DNA of 64,000 nucleotides from Balamuthia mandrillaris (GCA_031835245.1 JAVKOQ010000218.1:23351-87350), one strand, 5' to 3'. Positions 12,116 to 22,217 are shown, numbered from the stretch's first letter. Made by a program: numbers and translations. Notes: a model not told the origin generated them from the letters alone.

Positions 12116-13875
12116 TTAATGTCTTCGCGCAGCAAAGGAAGGAGCATCATCATAGTCATCATCAAAGTAGTCATCGTCGTCCGCATCATCCACCATGTCA
12201 GCCCATTGCATGGATCCTGATGCTGCGCTGCTACTCCCTCCAGCTCCTGAAGAAGAAGAAGAAGCAGGCCAAGAGGAGGTATCCTCATCGGCAACAAAGT
12301 ATTCGTGTTGAATCCGTTTCGAAGTGAGTGCTTCTCTCTTTTTTGCGATTTGTTGTTCGTGTGTTGGTTGTTGCTCCTTCTTCTTTCTTCTTCTTCTCTT
12401 TTTCTTTTGCCCTGGGTCTTCAGTTGATGTTGTTTGTTGTTGAGAAGCAGGAGGAAGATCGTCAGAGGTGTAGAGAGGGTTAGGCACGTCGAGACTCGGA
12501 TTGAATAAGAAACCACTTTTGGAGAGATCTCCTTCGGAAACGAAAGCTCCGTCCGACGAAACTATCTCATCTGTTGTGTGGCTTTAATGTTAATGTAATG
12601 GTTTGAGAAGCAGAGAAGAGAGAACAAGAAAAGAGAAAAGCAGAGAATGGACAGAAGCAAATGAACCGTTAGCGTGAATGACTTTCCGGCCGGCAAGGTC
12701 AAAAGAAACAGTAATTTTGCGTGCATTCTCTTCCTTCTTTTTTTTCATTTCTTCTTCTTTCTCTTTCATCCTCTTCTTCTCCTCTGCCGTTAACCATTTC
12801 GTAGAATCCACAGAGAAGTAGTCCTCATGATCGTCTAAGAGTAAAATAAAGAAAAGAATGTAAACGAATTAGTAAAAAGTGATGAAAGCAAAGAAATGTA
12901 GAAAGAGAAAGAAAGAAAAGAAAGAAGCAAAGAAGAATAACCATAAACGACTGTTCTGCGGGCACTATTTCGTTCATACTCCAACAACTCATCTTTACGC
13001 AATAATGCACGAGCCAAGCCTTCATCCATTTCGGTGGAGGCCTCCTCTGCTCGAGTCGTTTGTGGCGATCCTTTCTTCTTCTTGTCTTGTCGTTCTTCAG
13101 AGAAGACATGTGTGGGATTATCTACGTCCACTTCGTGGTGACAAAAGAAGCAAGGACCTGGTCCTTCTGTTTCGCATGTCACTCTACCGCACCAAAGACA
13201 ATTCATGTATACTCCACACTTCAGTCCTTTATATTAGGCAAGGAAAGAATAAGATGAGTGAGTTCAAAAGAAGAAGAAGAAGAAGAAGAAGAAGAAAAAG
13301 AAGAAGAAGAAAAAGAAGAAGAACAAGAAGAAGAACAAGAAGAAGAACAAGAACAAGAACAAGAACAAGAACAAGAACAAGAACAAGAACAAGAACAAGA
13401 ACAAGAACAAGAACAAGAACAAGAACAAGAACAAGAAAGAGAAAAGGAAGAAGGAAGGACATGAGAAAGGAGAAGATAGAACAAAGAAGAACAAGATCAA
13501 AAAGAGGTTAGAATACCGACCTTGACAGTCGCATATGCGTCTATTACGCCGCTGATTCCTCTTCTTCTGCTTCACAGCGGCCTTTTGCTGCTGCAACTGC
13601 GCCTGAGCCTGGGCCTGCGCCTCCTCCTGCTTCTTCTGCGCCTTGGCCTTGGCCTTCAGCGACATGAACCCGTCCTCTCCCAGCTCGGGCTTCTTGTACG
13701 CCTCGAACTCGGCGGTGGAGGCCTGCTCCACCACCCGTGCCTGAGAGCGGTCGTTGGCGAGGCGAAAGATGGCGGACGTCTTGACCCGCTTCTCCACAAA
13801 GTTCTCATAGAATTTTTTCACCGCTTTTCTTTCCCACCCTAAAACGCTCTTTTTTGTTCTGAAGTGAGCAGCAGC

Positions 13876-13916
<41 letters not shown>

Positions 13917-14097
13917 GAACCTCGACCCATTCGTGAACCTCTTGAGAGGTCTCCTTGGCGAAGAGATCTTGGACGAGGGCATCGACGTCTTCCAGGCCCA
14001 TTAAATGTTTCAGGCGATTGGCCGTCCACAGCTCAAAGTCCTTTTGAGCGGCTGGCTGGATGTAGCGTTGTTGAGGGAGAGGGTTGTAGCGTGCCAT
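12116..14097 (-). CDS. TRIP4: TRIP4/ASC-1 homologue, C2HC5-type zinc finger, no ASCH domain
   Basis: Subunit of the activating signal cointegrator complex, which acts in transcription and in rescue of stalled ribosomes. Five exons: 13917-14097, 13521-13838, 12942-13226, 12667-12834 and 12116-12570. Their phases close exactly to 468 aa. The diagnostic zinc finger spans the exon 2/3 junction: CDCQGLKCGVYMNC, then LWCGRVTCETEGPGPCFFC. Spacing matches the animal protein, but the histidine of C2HC5 is replaced by Cys. The N-terminal helical region (ANRLKHLMGLEDVDALVQ) and the Ala/Gln/Lys linker fit the family. The C-terminus is a basic stretch, then poly-Ser and Asp-rich sequence; the ASCH domain of animal TRIP4 is absent. 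Intron 2 is packed with TTC/TTCTTG repeats on the sense strand. Divergent from BUD31, which starts 366 bp away. Confidence 0.9.
13268..13440 (-). repeat. TTC / TTCTTG microsatellite in TRIP4 intron 2
   Basis: On the plus strand the sequence is (GAA)n turning into (GAACAA)n. On the TRIP4 sense strand it reads as pyrimidine-rich TTC and TTGTTC repeats, lying between the donor at 13520 and the acceptor at 13227. Confidence 0.88.
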
Positions 14098-14149
14098 GGG
14101 CCAGGTGTGTGTACGAACGGTGGTGTCTGTCTCCCTTACCTTTGTTCCT

Positions 14150-14180
<31 letters not shown>

Positions 14181-14462
14181 TCTTTTCTTCTTCACTAAAG
14201 CATGTTTTGTGTCGACACATTGGGCTGACGTCATATCGTTTATGTGTAGACAACCGGCCTGACGTCATATTTTATGTGGACATAATGCTGACGTATGCGC
14301 CAATTTGTCGACAAATAAACCCTGCAGAAATGGTGCAACAAATGAGCACGCTAAGGAAAAAGTAAAGAAGAAAGGCGCAAAGAAAGAAAAGAAGAGAGCG
14401 ACACCACCCTCCACGGCAACTCTTTCGGCACAGTGGTGAGAAAAAAAGAAAAATAATAAACC
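14098..14462. promoter_or_regulatory. divergent TRIP4/BUD31 promoter with CRE-like palindromes and two GTCGAC sites
   Basis: This 365-bp region separates two start codons that point away from each other. It holds two perfect TGACGTCA palindromes (14226-14233 and 14260-14267), a third half-like site TGACGTAT near 14289, and GTCGAC at 14211-14216 and 14307-14312. The block 14211-14312 therefore looks like a compact regulatory cluster. TGACGTCA is the classic site for bZIP proteins of the CREB/ATF type. A (TTTC)n tract lies at about 14150-14180. Confidence 0.6.
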
Positions 14463-15724
14463 ATGTACAAGGTTGGCAAGCGGTTCACTACACAAAAGCC
14501 TCCGGCGGGATGGGACAAAATCGCTCCCATCTTGGAAGAGATCGATCGCCAAATGGAAGATGGTATTTTTTTTTAATCCTCCTTCTAGAACCTCTCTTCT
14601 TTCCTTTCGATTACTTTCTTTCTTTTTCTGGCAACGGACAAGAGATTATACATTAACACACCTTATTTTTTTGATGTGTTGTTCCTCAAGCTGTGAATGA
14701 GTCTCATGAAGGCAAGCGTGTGAGAGAAACGCTGCATCCCATCCACAAGTACCACTTTTATCGCACTCGTTTCATCTACGAGGCGTACTACAAGAAGAAG
14801 GCCATCTCGCGTGAGCTCTACGAGTACTGCCTTCGCGAGAAGCTGGCCGATGCCAAACTGATCGCCAAATGGAAGAAGGTACGCCTCTATTTGTTTCTCG
14901 CTGTCATCGTTTTGCTCTTCGCGGTTGTGTCTTTTTTCCCTTGCTCGTTTATGTTTTGCTTTTTCATTTCTTCTCTGTGCTTCTGCGCTTTTTTGCTGCT
15001 TCTTTCTTCTTCACTGCTTTTTGGCTGCTTCTTTCTTCTCTTTCTTCGATCCTCTTCTCTTCTCATTTTTCTTTCCCTTTCTCTTCTTTTCTCCTGCCCG
15101 ATGCTTACCTTTTTGTTTTACAAAACTTCAACCACAACAGCCAGGCTACAACAACCTATGCTCTCTGATGGCATTGGAGAAGAATCACTTTGGCTCGGTG
15201 TCTATCTGCAGGGTGCCACGCCACGAGCGAGGCAACAGAGAGATCGAGAACGTCAAAACGGGCTGTCGCGGTTGTGCTGGCTCTGAAGTCCCTTATGGAT
15301 GGCACAGTGACCTCTTTCCTTTGCCGTATGTATTTTAGCACACACACTCTCTCTTCTCTCTCTCTCTCTCTCTCTGAATGGTTTAGGAACCAACCATTTG
15401 TTTCAATGAAGTGGGGAGAACAAAGGAAAAGAAACGAGCTCAGGAAAGAAAAGAAGTCGCACAGAAGCAGAAGAAAGAAGCTCTTCGCGGGATCGTTCAG
15501 ATGAGGATGAAGAACAAAGTAACAATCGTGACTCCGAAGAAGAGGAAGAAGAGGAGCGAGATAGTCGAAAAGGCAAGAAACAACGAGAAAAAGAAGAAGC
15601 AGAAGAAGAAGAAGAAGAAGACGAGGACGAGGAGAAGGAAGAGGAAGAACAAGAGGATGATGAAAGGAATCAGAAAGAAGAAGACGAAAGAGAACGAAAG
15701 GAGAAGAGGAGAAGAAGCGGATGA
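14463..15724 (+). CDS. BUD31: BUD31/G10 spliceosome protein, divergent zinc cluster and RS/acidic tail
   Basis: Homologue of the activated-spliceosome component BUD31. Four exons, 14463-14562, 14691-14878, 15141-15325 and 15412-15724, close to 261 aa. The N-terminal GWDKIAPILEEID and the highly conserved block KKAISRELYEYCLREK with LIAKWKK are clear. Past that point it diverges: the family's LCCLRC is LCSLMA here, the ECxHC segment is ENVKT, and only about four of the usual cysteines remain (LC, IC, GCRGC). The normal protein stops just after CRGCSG. Here about 20 residues and then exon 4 add an about 105-residue Ser/Arg, Lys and Glu-rich tail (RSSSRDRSDEDEEQ, poly-Glu). The exon 4 frame was chosen because the acceptor at 15411 restores phase after the donor at 15326. 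Divergent from TRIP4. Confidence 0.85.
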
Positions 15725-15730
15725 ATATGT

Positions 15731-15736
15731 GTCGAC
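15731..15736. promoter_or_regulatory. GTCGAC element upstream of coiled-coil gene
   Basis: GTGTCGACA sits between the BUD31 stop (15724) and the next start codon (15822), 86 bp upstream of the latter. Confidence 0.5.
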
Positions 15737-15821
15737 ATTATTTTGGATTTATGATTGGCAATGAAATTTCTTAACCAATTATTTTTCAAAGCTTTCCACA
15801 AAAAAAAAAAGAAAGAAAAAA

Positions 15822-17269
15822 ATGGAATACGGAGAAGACTTTGGGGTGGCCAAGGAGCTCAAGGCAGTGAAGGCAAAGCTCAAGGACTTGGAAGAGGAGA
15901 ACGAGGAGCTGAGGCTTGAAGTGGAGAACCTCAGCGAGGAAAGCCGGAAGAGACGCGAGCAGGTCATCCGCGAGGGCCTCTTGGAGCTGAAAGACAGACT
16001 GGCAGGAGAGCAAAGAAGAAGAGCAGCTAGCAGCAGCGTTCGAAGAAGGGTGTTCAAGAAAGGAGGGAGAATATCTCTTCGACGAGAGCTGGAAGAAGAG
16101 GATGACACAGAAGAAGACGAAGAAGAAAAAAGGGAGCATGACCGCCAGTTTCAAGACAAACTCATCGAGGTGGTGATTGCCCTGAAGGGATCCCTCGAGG
16201 CAGCCCACGAGCAAGCCGCCCGCTACCGCGACCTCCTCGGCGAGTGCTTCACCGACATCGAGCGCCTCCTCCTCAAAGGGGAGAGTCGCAAGGAGCGCAT
16301 CCGCACGCTGGAAGAGAGCCTGCAGAGGGTGCTCGCCGAGCGGCACACCTTTGGGCAGGAGGAACTGCAGGCCCAGCTGCGAGAGAAGGAGCGCACCATC
16401 GCCGAGCTCAGCAATGCCAACCGACGGTTGAGGCTGCAAATGGATCAGTGGGGCAGGTATGTGAGCGATAATGTGGCCGGCCTGCAGCAACAGGCGAAAC
16501 AGTCGACAAGGCTGCAGAACTTTTTGCAGAGGGCTCAAGGTATGTTCTTCTTGTTCTTGTTCTTCTTGTTCTTCTGCTTCTTCTCCTTCTTTTTCTTTTT
16601 CTTTTTCTTCTTGTTCTTCTTCTTGTTCTTGCTGTGGTTCTTGTTCTTGTTCTTGTTCTTGTTCTTCTTCTTGTTCTTGTTCTTGTTCTTCTTCTTCTTC
16701 TTCTTCTTCTTCTTCTTCTTCTTCTTCTTCTTCTTCTTCTTCTTCTGCTTCTTTTTCTTCTTCGCTTCTGCTTGTCTCCGTTTATGCTCTCCCTTCTTCA
16801 TCTTTGTATCTTGGTGTGGCTGAAAGGAGAAAACATAAAAACAAAACAAAAAAAAAAAGAAATGGCACAAACGGAAAAGAAAGCAAGGATGAAGCTGGAA
16901 CGGGAGAGAGGAACGAAGGAAATCTACTGGCAGAGCGTGAAGGAGGACTTGGAAAAGGAAAAGGAGGAGAGCGACCGGATTGCTGCGGAATTGCGCCAGT
17001 CCCTTCAGACCAAGGAGCAGGAGCTGGAAGAGGAACGAAAGAGGAAAAGAGAGAAAAGTGTGGCTTCAAAACGATCGACAAACAACAAGAAAAGCTGGAA
17101 GCAAACCGAAGATTGGAGCGATGAAGGAGACGAGGAGGATGAGGAAGCGGACGAGGACTCATCGGCTTACGTTACCAAGCGGAGACGTCTATTTGGAGCC
17201 CCTCCACCAATCAACACACCCGGAACAAAGAGTGCTCCAGTGGTGGTTGACCTACTCGACTCGGACTGA
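15822..17269 (+). CDS. coiled-coil protein with SUMO-interaction-like C-terminus
   Basis: Not assigned to a family. Two exons, 15822-16539 and 16860-17269, give 375 aa. Residues 8-60, about 105-240 and 243-305 are heptad-rich coiled coil (LKAVKAKLKDLEEENEELR, IRTLEESLQRVLAERH, KEDLEKEKEESDRIAAELR), interrupted by an acidic/basic linker near residue 90. The C-terminal about 60 residues are acidic with an RKRKR/KRRR nuclear-localisation-like stretch and end SAPVVVDLLDSD. That end matches the SUMO-interacting-motif pattern of hydrophobic residues followed by acidic ones. Probably a nuclear scaffold protein; this is inference. The intron is almost all TTC/TTCTTG repeat. Confidence 0.75.
16540..16785 (+). 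repeat. TTC/TTCTTG microsatellite in intron of coiled-coil gene
   Basis: After the donor at 16540 the intron consists of TTC, TTCTTG and TTTTTC units, including about 20 uninterrupted TTC triplets around 16689-16745. It is pyrimidine-rich on the sense strand. Confidence 0.88.
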
Positions 17270-19149
17270 GGATCCTCTCGCTATGTTGTTGTTTGTTTAA
17301 CCATCATGTCGTCCCGATTAATATATCATGACGACACGTGAATCTCCACTTTTCGTCCTTTTTTCTTCGGATTTGGTGTCGATCAAAATTTTGAATGTTC
17401 TCGATTTTCTGTCAACTTTCCACCACTCGAACACGACGTGAGGGAGAGCAACGGCAAACCCCTCGACTCAGGACCCATAAAAAGAGCGCGTCTCCACGTC
17501 AAACAAAAAAAAAAACTACAATAACCCTCGACAACGTACAGGGGGGAAAGGCGGTAACGTTTTTGTTTTTGGTTTCGATATTTTTATTTAGGGAGAGAGG
17601 AGGAACGAGGTTACAAGGGAAAAAAAAAAAACAAAAAAAAAAGCGGAGGTAACCACCAAGATATAGATATATATATATATATTTTTTGGTGAGGTTACAG
17701 CTCCTTGGTTATCGCAAGGTCGCCGTACGTTGGCTACAGGTCTGTTTGCAAGGTACTATTATTTTTTCCCCCCTCTCCCATGCGATAGGTGTAATGGTAC
17801 GCACATAGGAACATTTTCTTACCGTTTTCTTGGCCGTTCAACAAAAAACAAAAATATTTTTTGTTCCGTTTACCCCAACCCACAAAGCTTCCCATTACTT
17901 CACAAAGGGTGCCTGCACGCAAAAACGGTCGCGTCAAAAGACAACGTTACCAAGGTAAATCCCCCCTCCACTCCCCTCCCTTCCCTCCCCCCTTAACCTC
18001 ATTACAACCAAACACTATTTTTTTTGTTCGACTTTCCATGCTTTTGTTTCTGTTTTTTCTTTGTTGTTGTTGTGGTTGTTTGACAAGTTTTTTGTTTTTG
18101 TTTTTGTTTTTTGTTCTTGTTTTGCAAAAACATAACCGTTTGTGCTTTGCTTTGCTTTGCTTTGCCTTCGGTATAATTATTTGCCCCTCTCCTCCTCCCC
18201 TGCAAAACGTATTTTCTGTGAGTTGTTCATGTGTTTTCTTTCCATCTTCTCCCCCTCCCCTCCCCTTCCCCCCCCTTTGGTGGTGGTTGGTTTGAGAGAC
18301 TGACAAATGACTGACCGACCTACCGACGGACGGACGGACCTTTCCTCTCTCTTTCTCTCCTCTAAGCAGAGTAACCCATTTCCACAAAAAAAAAAACCGG
18401 CGCCTTAAAAAAAAAAACAACAGCAGCCAGCGAACAGCGGACAAAAAACAACGTAGCGTAACATTACGCCGCCGCCTCCCCTCCCTTGCGCAACGACCAA
18501 CGACCAACGCAACGCAACACAACGCGACGCGCGCTTGAGACCCACAGCGTGTACACGTCAAAAAAAAAAAAAATAAACGGGAGGGGGAAAAGAGAAAGGG
18601 GTACGTACGTTTTCACCACGCAGAAGGAAGGCGCCTTATGTTTTGATGTGTGTTGGGAGGTTGTTTTGTTACGTTTTTTTTTGATTTTATGGGTGTGGGT
18701 GGTGAGAGCGGAGGGAAAGGGAGGAGGCACTAAAAAAAAAACACCTTGCGAGAACTGACGCCACACACACACACACAAAAAAAAAAAAAGAACCCCAGCA
18801 GTGTCATTCATCCATCGAGTTGGGAGAAAAAAAACCGGTGATACGAACTTAACGGGATCGAGTAACTCCGCGAACATAAGCGAGTTTTAAAAAAAGCGTG
18901 CCACCAAAAAGTGCACAACGGTGATTTGTACGTTTCTCTCTCAAACCCTCCTTGGTTTTTGTTTTTTGAAAGGGGCACCGGTTTGCCGCGGCCTTTCTCG
19001 CTCCTTGCATGTTGTTTTTTCTCTCTCTTCTTGGTTGTTTAATTGACCGTTTTAATTACCACCTTTTCCCTACGTAAGCAGTTGCTCTTTCGGAGAAAAA
19101 GGTCGCCCATAAGTAACCCCAGTAAAACACAACACGAGCTTCAACCAGG
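17270..19149. other. long non-coding region rich in homopolymers
   Basis: About 1.9 kb without a credible coding frame. It contains many A or T runs of 8-13 nt, an (AT)n tract at about 17664-17684, polypurine/polypyrimidine stretches around 18240-18560 and a GTCGTC...GACGAC inverted pair at about 17308-17335. The T-, A- and C-runs break all frames. It may hold a long 5' leader or upstream exons of the bZIP-like gene, an RNA gene I cannot recognise, or simple junk. Confidence 0.45.
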
Positions 19150-20346
19150 ATGCGACTAAGCATGAGGTTAGATTCGAAACACAACAAACGTAGCGACAGC
19201 GGCAGCGATGGCGGAGGTGCAGCTGCTGTGGCCGCTTCTTCCTCGGAGGAGGAGCGAGATCCAAAGCTGCTGGACTGCCTTTTGAGCGTGATCGAAGAGG
19301 AACGGAAACTCTTTCGAGTGAAAGAATGGAAACGAGGAGGGGCACAAAGTACGAACAATAACCTGTTGCCAGCAGCAACCGTTTCACCTTCCTTCCGAAG
19401 GAAAAGGGTCAAGAAAGAAAGACCAGGACAGCCTGGAGCTGCTGCTGGGCTTATTTATTACCGCTCGGCCTCTTCCTCCGGGGGAGATGATGAAGAGGAT
19501 AGAGAGTCAATGAGTGAGGATGACATGGGAGGCCTTGTTGTTGGTAGTGGTTTGCACATGAGCGAGGATGAGAGCTTCCGACCACACACTATTAAGAAAG
19601 AACGAAGCAGAGCCACTCGACGAGCGGTTCCTGGAATGGCCGAGAACAGGCACAGAAAAACACCAAAAGCGGCGATAGCGTCGGCAGCATATGAAGAAGA
19701 GGAAGAAGAGGAAGAAGAGGAAGACGAAGAAGAAGAAGAAGAAGATGAAGAAGAGTACGAAGGAGACTTTGACGAGCAGCAACACAAAACCATCACCAGG
19801 TCCTCACGAAAGAAAGAAGAGGACAAAACGTGGAGAGAGGACGAAGAACGAAGCAAGCAACGCAAGAAAAGAAAGACCCGAACGACAACACCCATAACTG
19901 TATCCGCTCTTTCCAAAGGCGCAACCTCCACCGGCACTGCCTACGCTCCCACTCCCGTAGGGCGTGGCGGTAGGAAAGGCCGAGGTGGAGCTCCAGCCAC
20001 AGGAAAGAAGAGAAAAGGAAGCAGCACTATCGCCAAAACTGGAACTGGCGTTGCTGTAGGCTTGGAAGGAGGCGACTCACATCTCGGTACCTCCGGTGCA
20101 GCGGTTGGTGGGGTGAAGACGCGGACAGAGGAGGATGAGGAATGGACATTGGCGCAACGTGAGGAGCGACGAAGGGAGCTCAACCGATTGAGAGTACAGA
20201 GATGGAGGGCGAGGAAAAAGTTGGAGCGGGAAGAGGCGGAGCGAGCGAAAGCGCTCAAAGAACAGCAACAACAGCAACAGCAGCTTCACCTGCAACAGCA
20301 GCAACAGAAACCTCATCATCATCACCAACAATACCAACAAGCCTAA
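19150..20346 (+). CDS. bZIP-like basic-region protein, no clear leucine zipper
   Basis: Single exon of 398 aa starting at ATG 19150. The protein is mostly low complexity: an N-terminal Ser/Ala/acidic part, a poly-Glu block (about residues 180-205), a basic KQRKKRKTR stretch, Gly/Thr-rich linkers and a Gln/His-rich C-terminus. Near the end, ELNRLRVQRWRARKK matches the spacing of the bZIP basic region, with Asn followed eight residues later by Arg, and RARKK as in many bZIPs. The next residues (LEREEAERAKALKEQ) are helical but lack leucines every seventh residue. Probably nuclear and DNA-binding; the family call is inference. Such a protein would suit the TGACGTCA sites seen elsewhere in the window. 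Confidence 0.62.
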   Translation: MRLSMRLDSKHNKRSDSGSDGGGAAAVAASSSEEERDPKLLDCLLSVIEEERKLFRVKEWKRGGAQSTNNNLLPAATVSPSFRRKRVKKERPGQPGAAAGLIYYRSASSSGGDDEEDRESMSEDDMGGLVVGSGLHMSEDESFRPHTIKKERSRATRRAVPGMAENRHRKTPKAAIASAAYEEEEEEEEEEDEEEEEEDEEEYEGDFDEQQHKTITRSSRKKEEDKTWREDEERSKQRKKRKTRTTTPITVSALSKGATSTGTAYAPTPVGRGGRKGRGGAPATGKKRKGSSTIAKTGTGVAVGLEGGDSHLGTSGAAVGGVKTRTEEDEEWTLAQREERRRELNRLRVQRWRARKKLEREEAERAKALKEQQQQQQQLHLQQQQQKPHHHHQQYQQA

Positions 20347-20767
20347 AAACAGAACAAAAACTCAGTATCTGAGAACGAATGCAACACGTACGTATCTCTC
20401 CTCTCTTCCCCCTCTTCGCTTACTCTCTAACTCGGTAACAACAAAAGGAACAATCAGAAGAGAGAGCAGAGGAAGATAGAAGGTAGCAAACAAACGCGGA
20501 GGAACTTTTTTTGGAACTAACGGAAGGGAAACAATCGCAGTTGGTAGAGGCAGACAAGAGTGACTGCAACAACAACTACGTTCCTACAGAAAACAACAAG
20601 AAAAGAGAAGGCATGAGCATAAGCGCAAGTTCTCTCTCTCTTTTTTTTTTCTCTTATCTTTCTCTCTTTTCTCTCTGTTTAAACATCCCAAATTGAACTA
20701 TATTATTTTTTCTTATTCTATATTACTATTATACATACTTTATTTTATTCCACCTTTTTTTTTTGTG
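20347..20767. other. convergent intergenic region
   Basis: About 420 bp between the stop codons of the bZIP-like gene and the Ser-rich gene on the minus strand. It contains T-rich and CT-rich stretches; no gene is seen. Confidence 0.45.
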
Positions 20768-22048
20768 TTAATGCGGAATAGCAGTCCACGTTTTCGCCAC
20801 CGCTTTCGATATTGTCACAACATTTCTTTCATCCTCCTCTTCTTCTTGTTGAGGATGAAGCCGGGCCACGATCGCTTTCACCGTTTGCAGATGGGAACGC
20901 ACGTTCCTCAACGCTGCCGACTTGACTTTTGTCATGGCATCCCCTTCGCTCTCTTCTCCCTCTTTACTTTCTTCTGGAGCAAGGAGATGAAGCAAAGGAG
21001 CAAGGGAGGAACGAAGTTCTTGCATCGGAGCATGGATGTTCTTCGAAAGATAAGTTGCTGTTGCGACGAGCTGTTGCTTCGCGGAGGGAGAAGCGGAAGA
21101 AGAAGCAAAGGAGAGCTCCATTTCCAGTTGCTCCAACTTTTGTTGCAGTTTGAGGAGAGTGCGCGTGGTGGCTGCTCGTAACTTCTCATCCGTCGAGGTA
21201 GACAATACGCGTTTGGCTCTATCCGGCGAAGCAACAACCGAAGGAACCGAAGAAGAGGAAGAAGAAGGAGAAGCAGAAGCAGAAGAAGAGGGCGAAGCAG
21301 AGGATGAAGGAGGAGAAGAAGACAGAGAAGAAGGGTTTCGGCGAGTGTGATGGTTGCCACCGCTGCCAGCAAGAATGACGGCCCCTCCTCTTGCTCCGCT
21401 GCTAACGTGCGGCCCCACGGTGTGTCTTCTCGCATAGGGCGGCGTCTTGCTTTCTTCTCTCTCTCTTTCCCTTTGCCTTGCTTCGCTTTCTTCTCCCGTT
21501 TGCTGGGGCGGTAACGATACGGAGCGAAGCAACGGTGCATTGGAGACTGGGGAAGAGGAAGGGGATCCACCCACCAACCGAATGGATTGAGCTACCTGTT
21601 GCTGAGGCTGTTGTTGATGTTCTTCTTCGATGAGATGACCGTAGGCCTCGTTGTGGAGAGAAGGAACGGAGGAGTAGATGGATTGAAACTCAGGGCGTTG
21701 GCCGCGATGGGAAGAAGGAGAGGAGCCCGCTTGCTTGGTGGGGTGTGCGTTGGAGGAGGAGCCGATTTCCACCTCGAGGATGCCGTAGCTTTTTTGGTTG
21801 GTGGTGAGGGTGGTGGAGTAGATGGACTGGAAAGAGGCGTCCCTTCTTGATTTGGGTTGACGTTCATCCTCGTTGGAAGATGACGAAGAAGAAGAGGAGA
21901 CCATGCCCAACGCGGCTCTCAGATTTTCTTCCAGTCTTGAGGTTTGCATTTTCCAGTCGGCAATGTCAGAGAGCAAGGACAGGACCAAGGCTCGGTCGGC
22001 CAGGAGAGGGGCAGCCCCATCGTTGTTGTTGTTGTGCCGGTCCATCAT
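20768..22048 (-). CDS. Ser-rich protein with tandem FQSIYS motifs
   Basis: Single exon of 426 aa with ATG at 22048. No known domain is recognised. The N-terminal helix (ADRALVLSLLSDIADWKMQ, then LEENLRAALGMV) is followed by two related segments about 55 residues apart. Each begins FQSIYS and continues to a Y-G-x-L motif and acidic residues (SYGILEVE and AYGHLIEE). The middle is poly-Ser/Pro. The C-terminal third is helical (TLLKLQQKLEQLEMELSF, then LRSSLAPLLHLLA, then ALRNVRSHLQTVKAIVARL) and could be a small helical bundle or coiled coil. The YxxL-like repeats could be peptide ligands; that is speculation. Confidence 0.7.
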   Translation of the reverse strand: MMDRHNNNNDGAAPLLADRALVLSLLSDIADWKMQTSRLEENLRAALGMVSSSSSSSSNEDERQPKSRRDASFQSIYSTTLTTNQKSYGILEVEIGSSSNAHPTKQAGSSPSSHRGQRPEFQSIYSSVPSLHNEAYGHLIEEEHQQQPQQQVAQSIRLVGGSPSSSPVSNAPLLRSVSLPPQQTGEESEARQREREREESKTPPYARRHTVGPHVSSGARGGAVILAGSGGNHHTRRNPSSLSSSPPSSSASPSSSASASPSSSSSSVPSVVASPDRAKRVLSTSTDEKLRAATTRTLLKLQQKLEQLEMELSFASSSASPSAKQQLVATATYLSKNIHAPMQELRSSLAPLLHLLAPEESKEGEESEGDAMTKVKSAALRNVRSHLQTVKAIVARLHPQQEEEEDERNVVTISKAVAKTWTAIPH

Positions 22049-22217
22049 CTTCTCTCTGTCTTTTTTTTTTGTTTTCGTTTATTGCTTTTAATTTGTTGTG
22101 TAATGCATTACACATGTGCTCCCATTCTTGACATATTGAGCACACCTATTGCAAACCACTAAAGCATTCGTTTTGACCGGAGGCCAAGAACGTCCGTGCA
22201 TCTTCTTCTGGTTGGTA

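Noticed and set aside
13258-13464. Long open frames of alternating Gln/Glu, Lys/Arg or Leu/Phe across simple repeats
   Set aside because: These are artefacts of triplet and hexamer microsatellites inside introns; the same applies at 7872-8029, 16540-16785, 27230-27720, 48338-48580 and 52797-53030.
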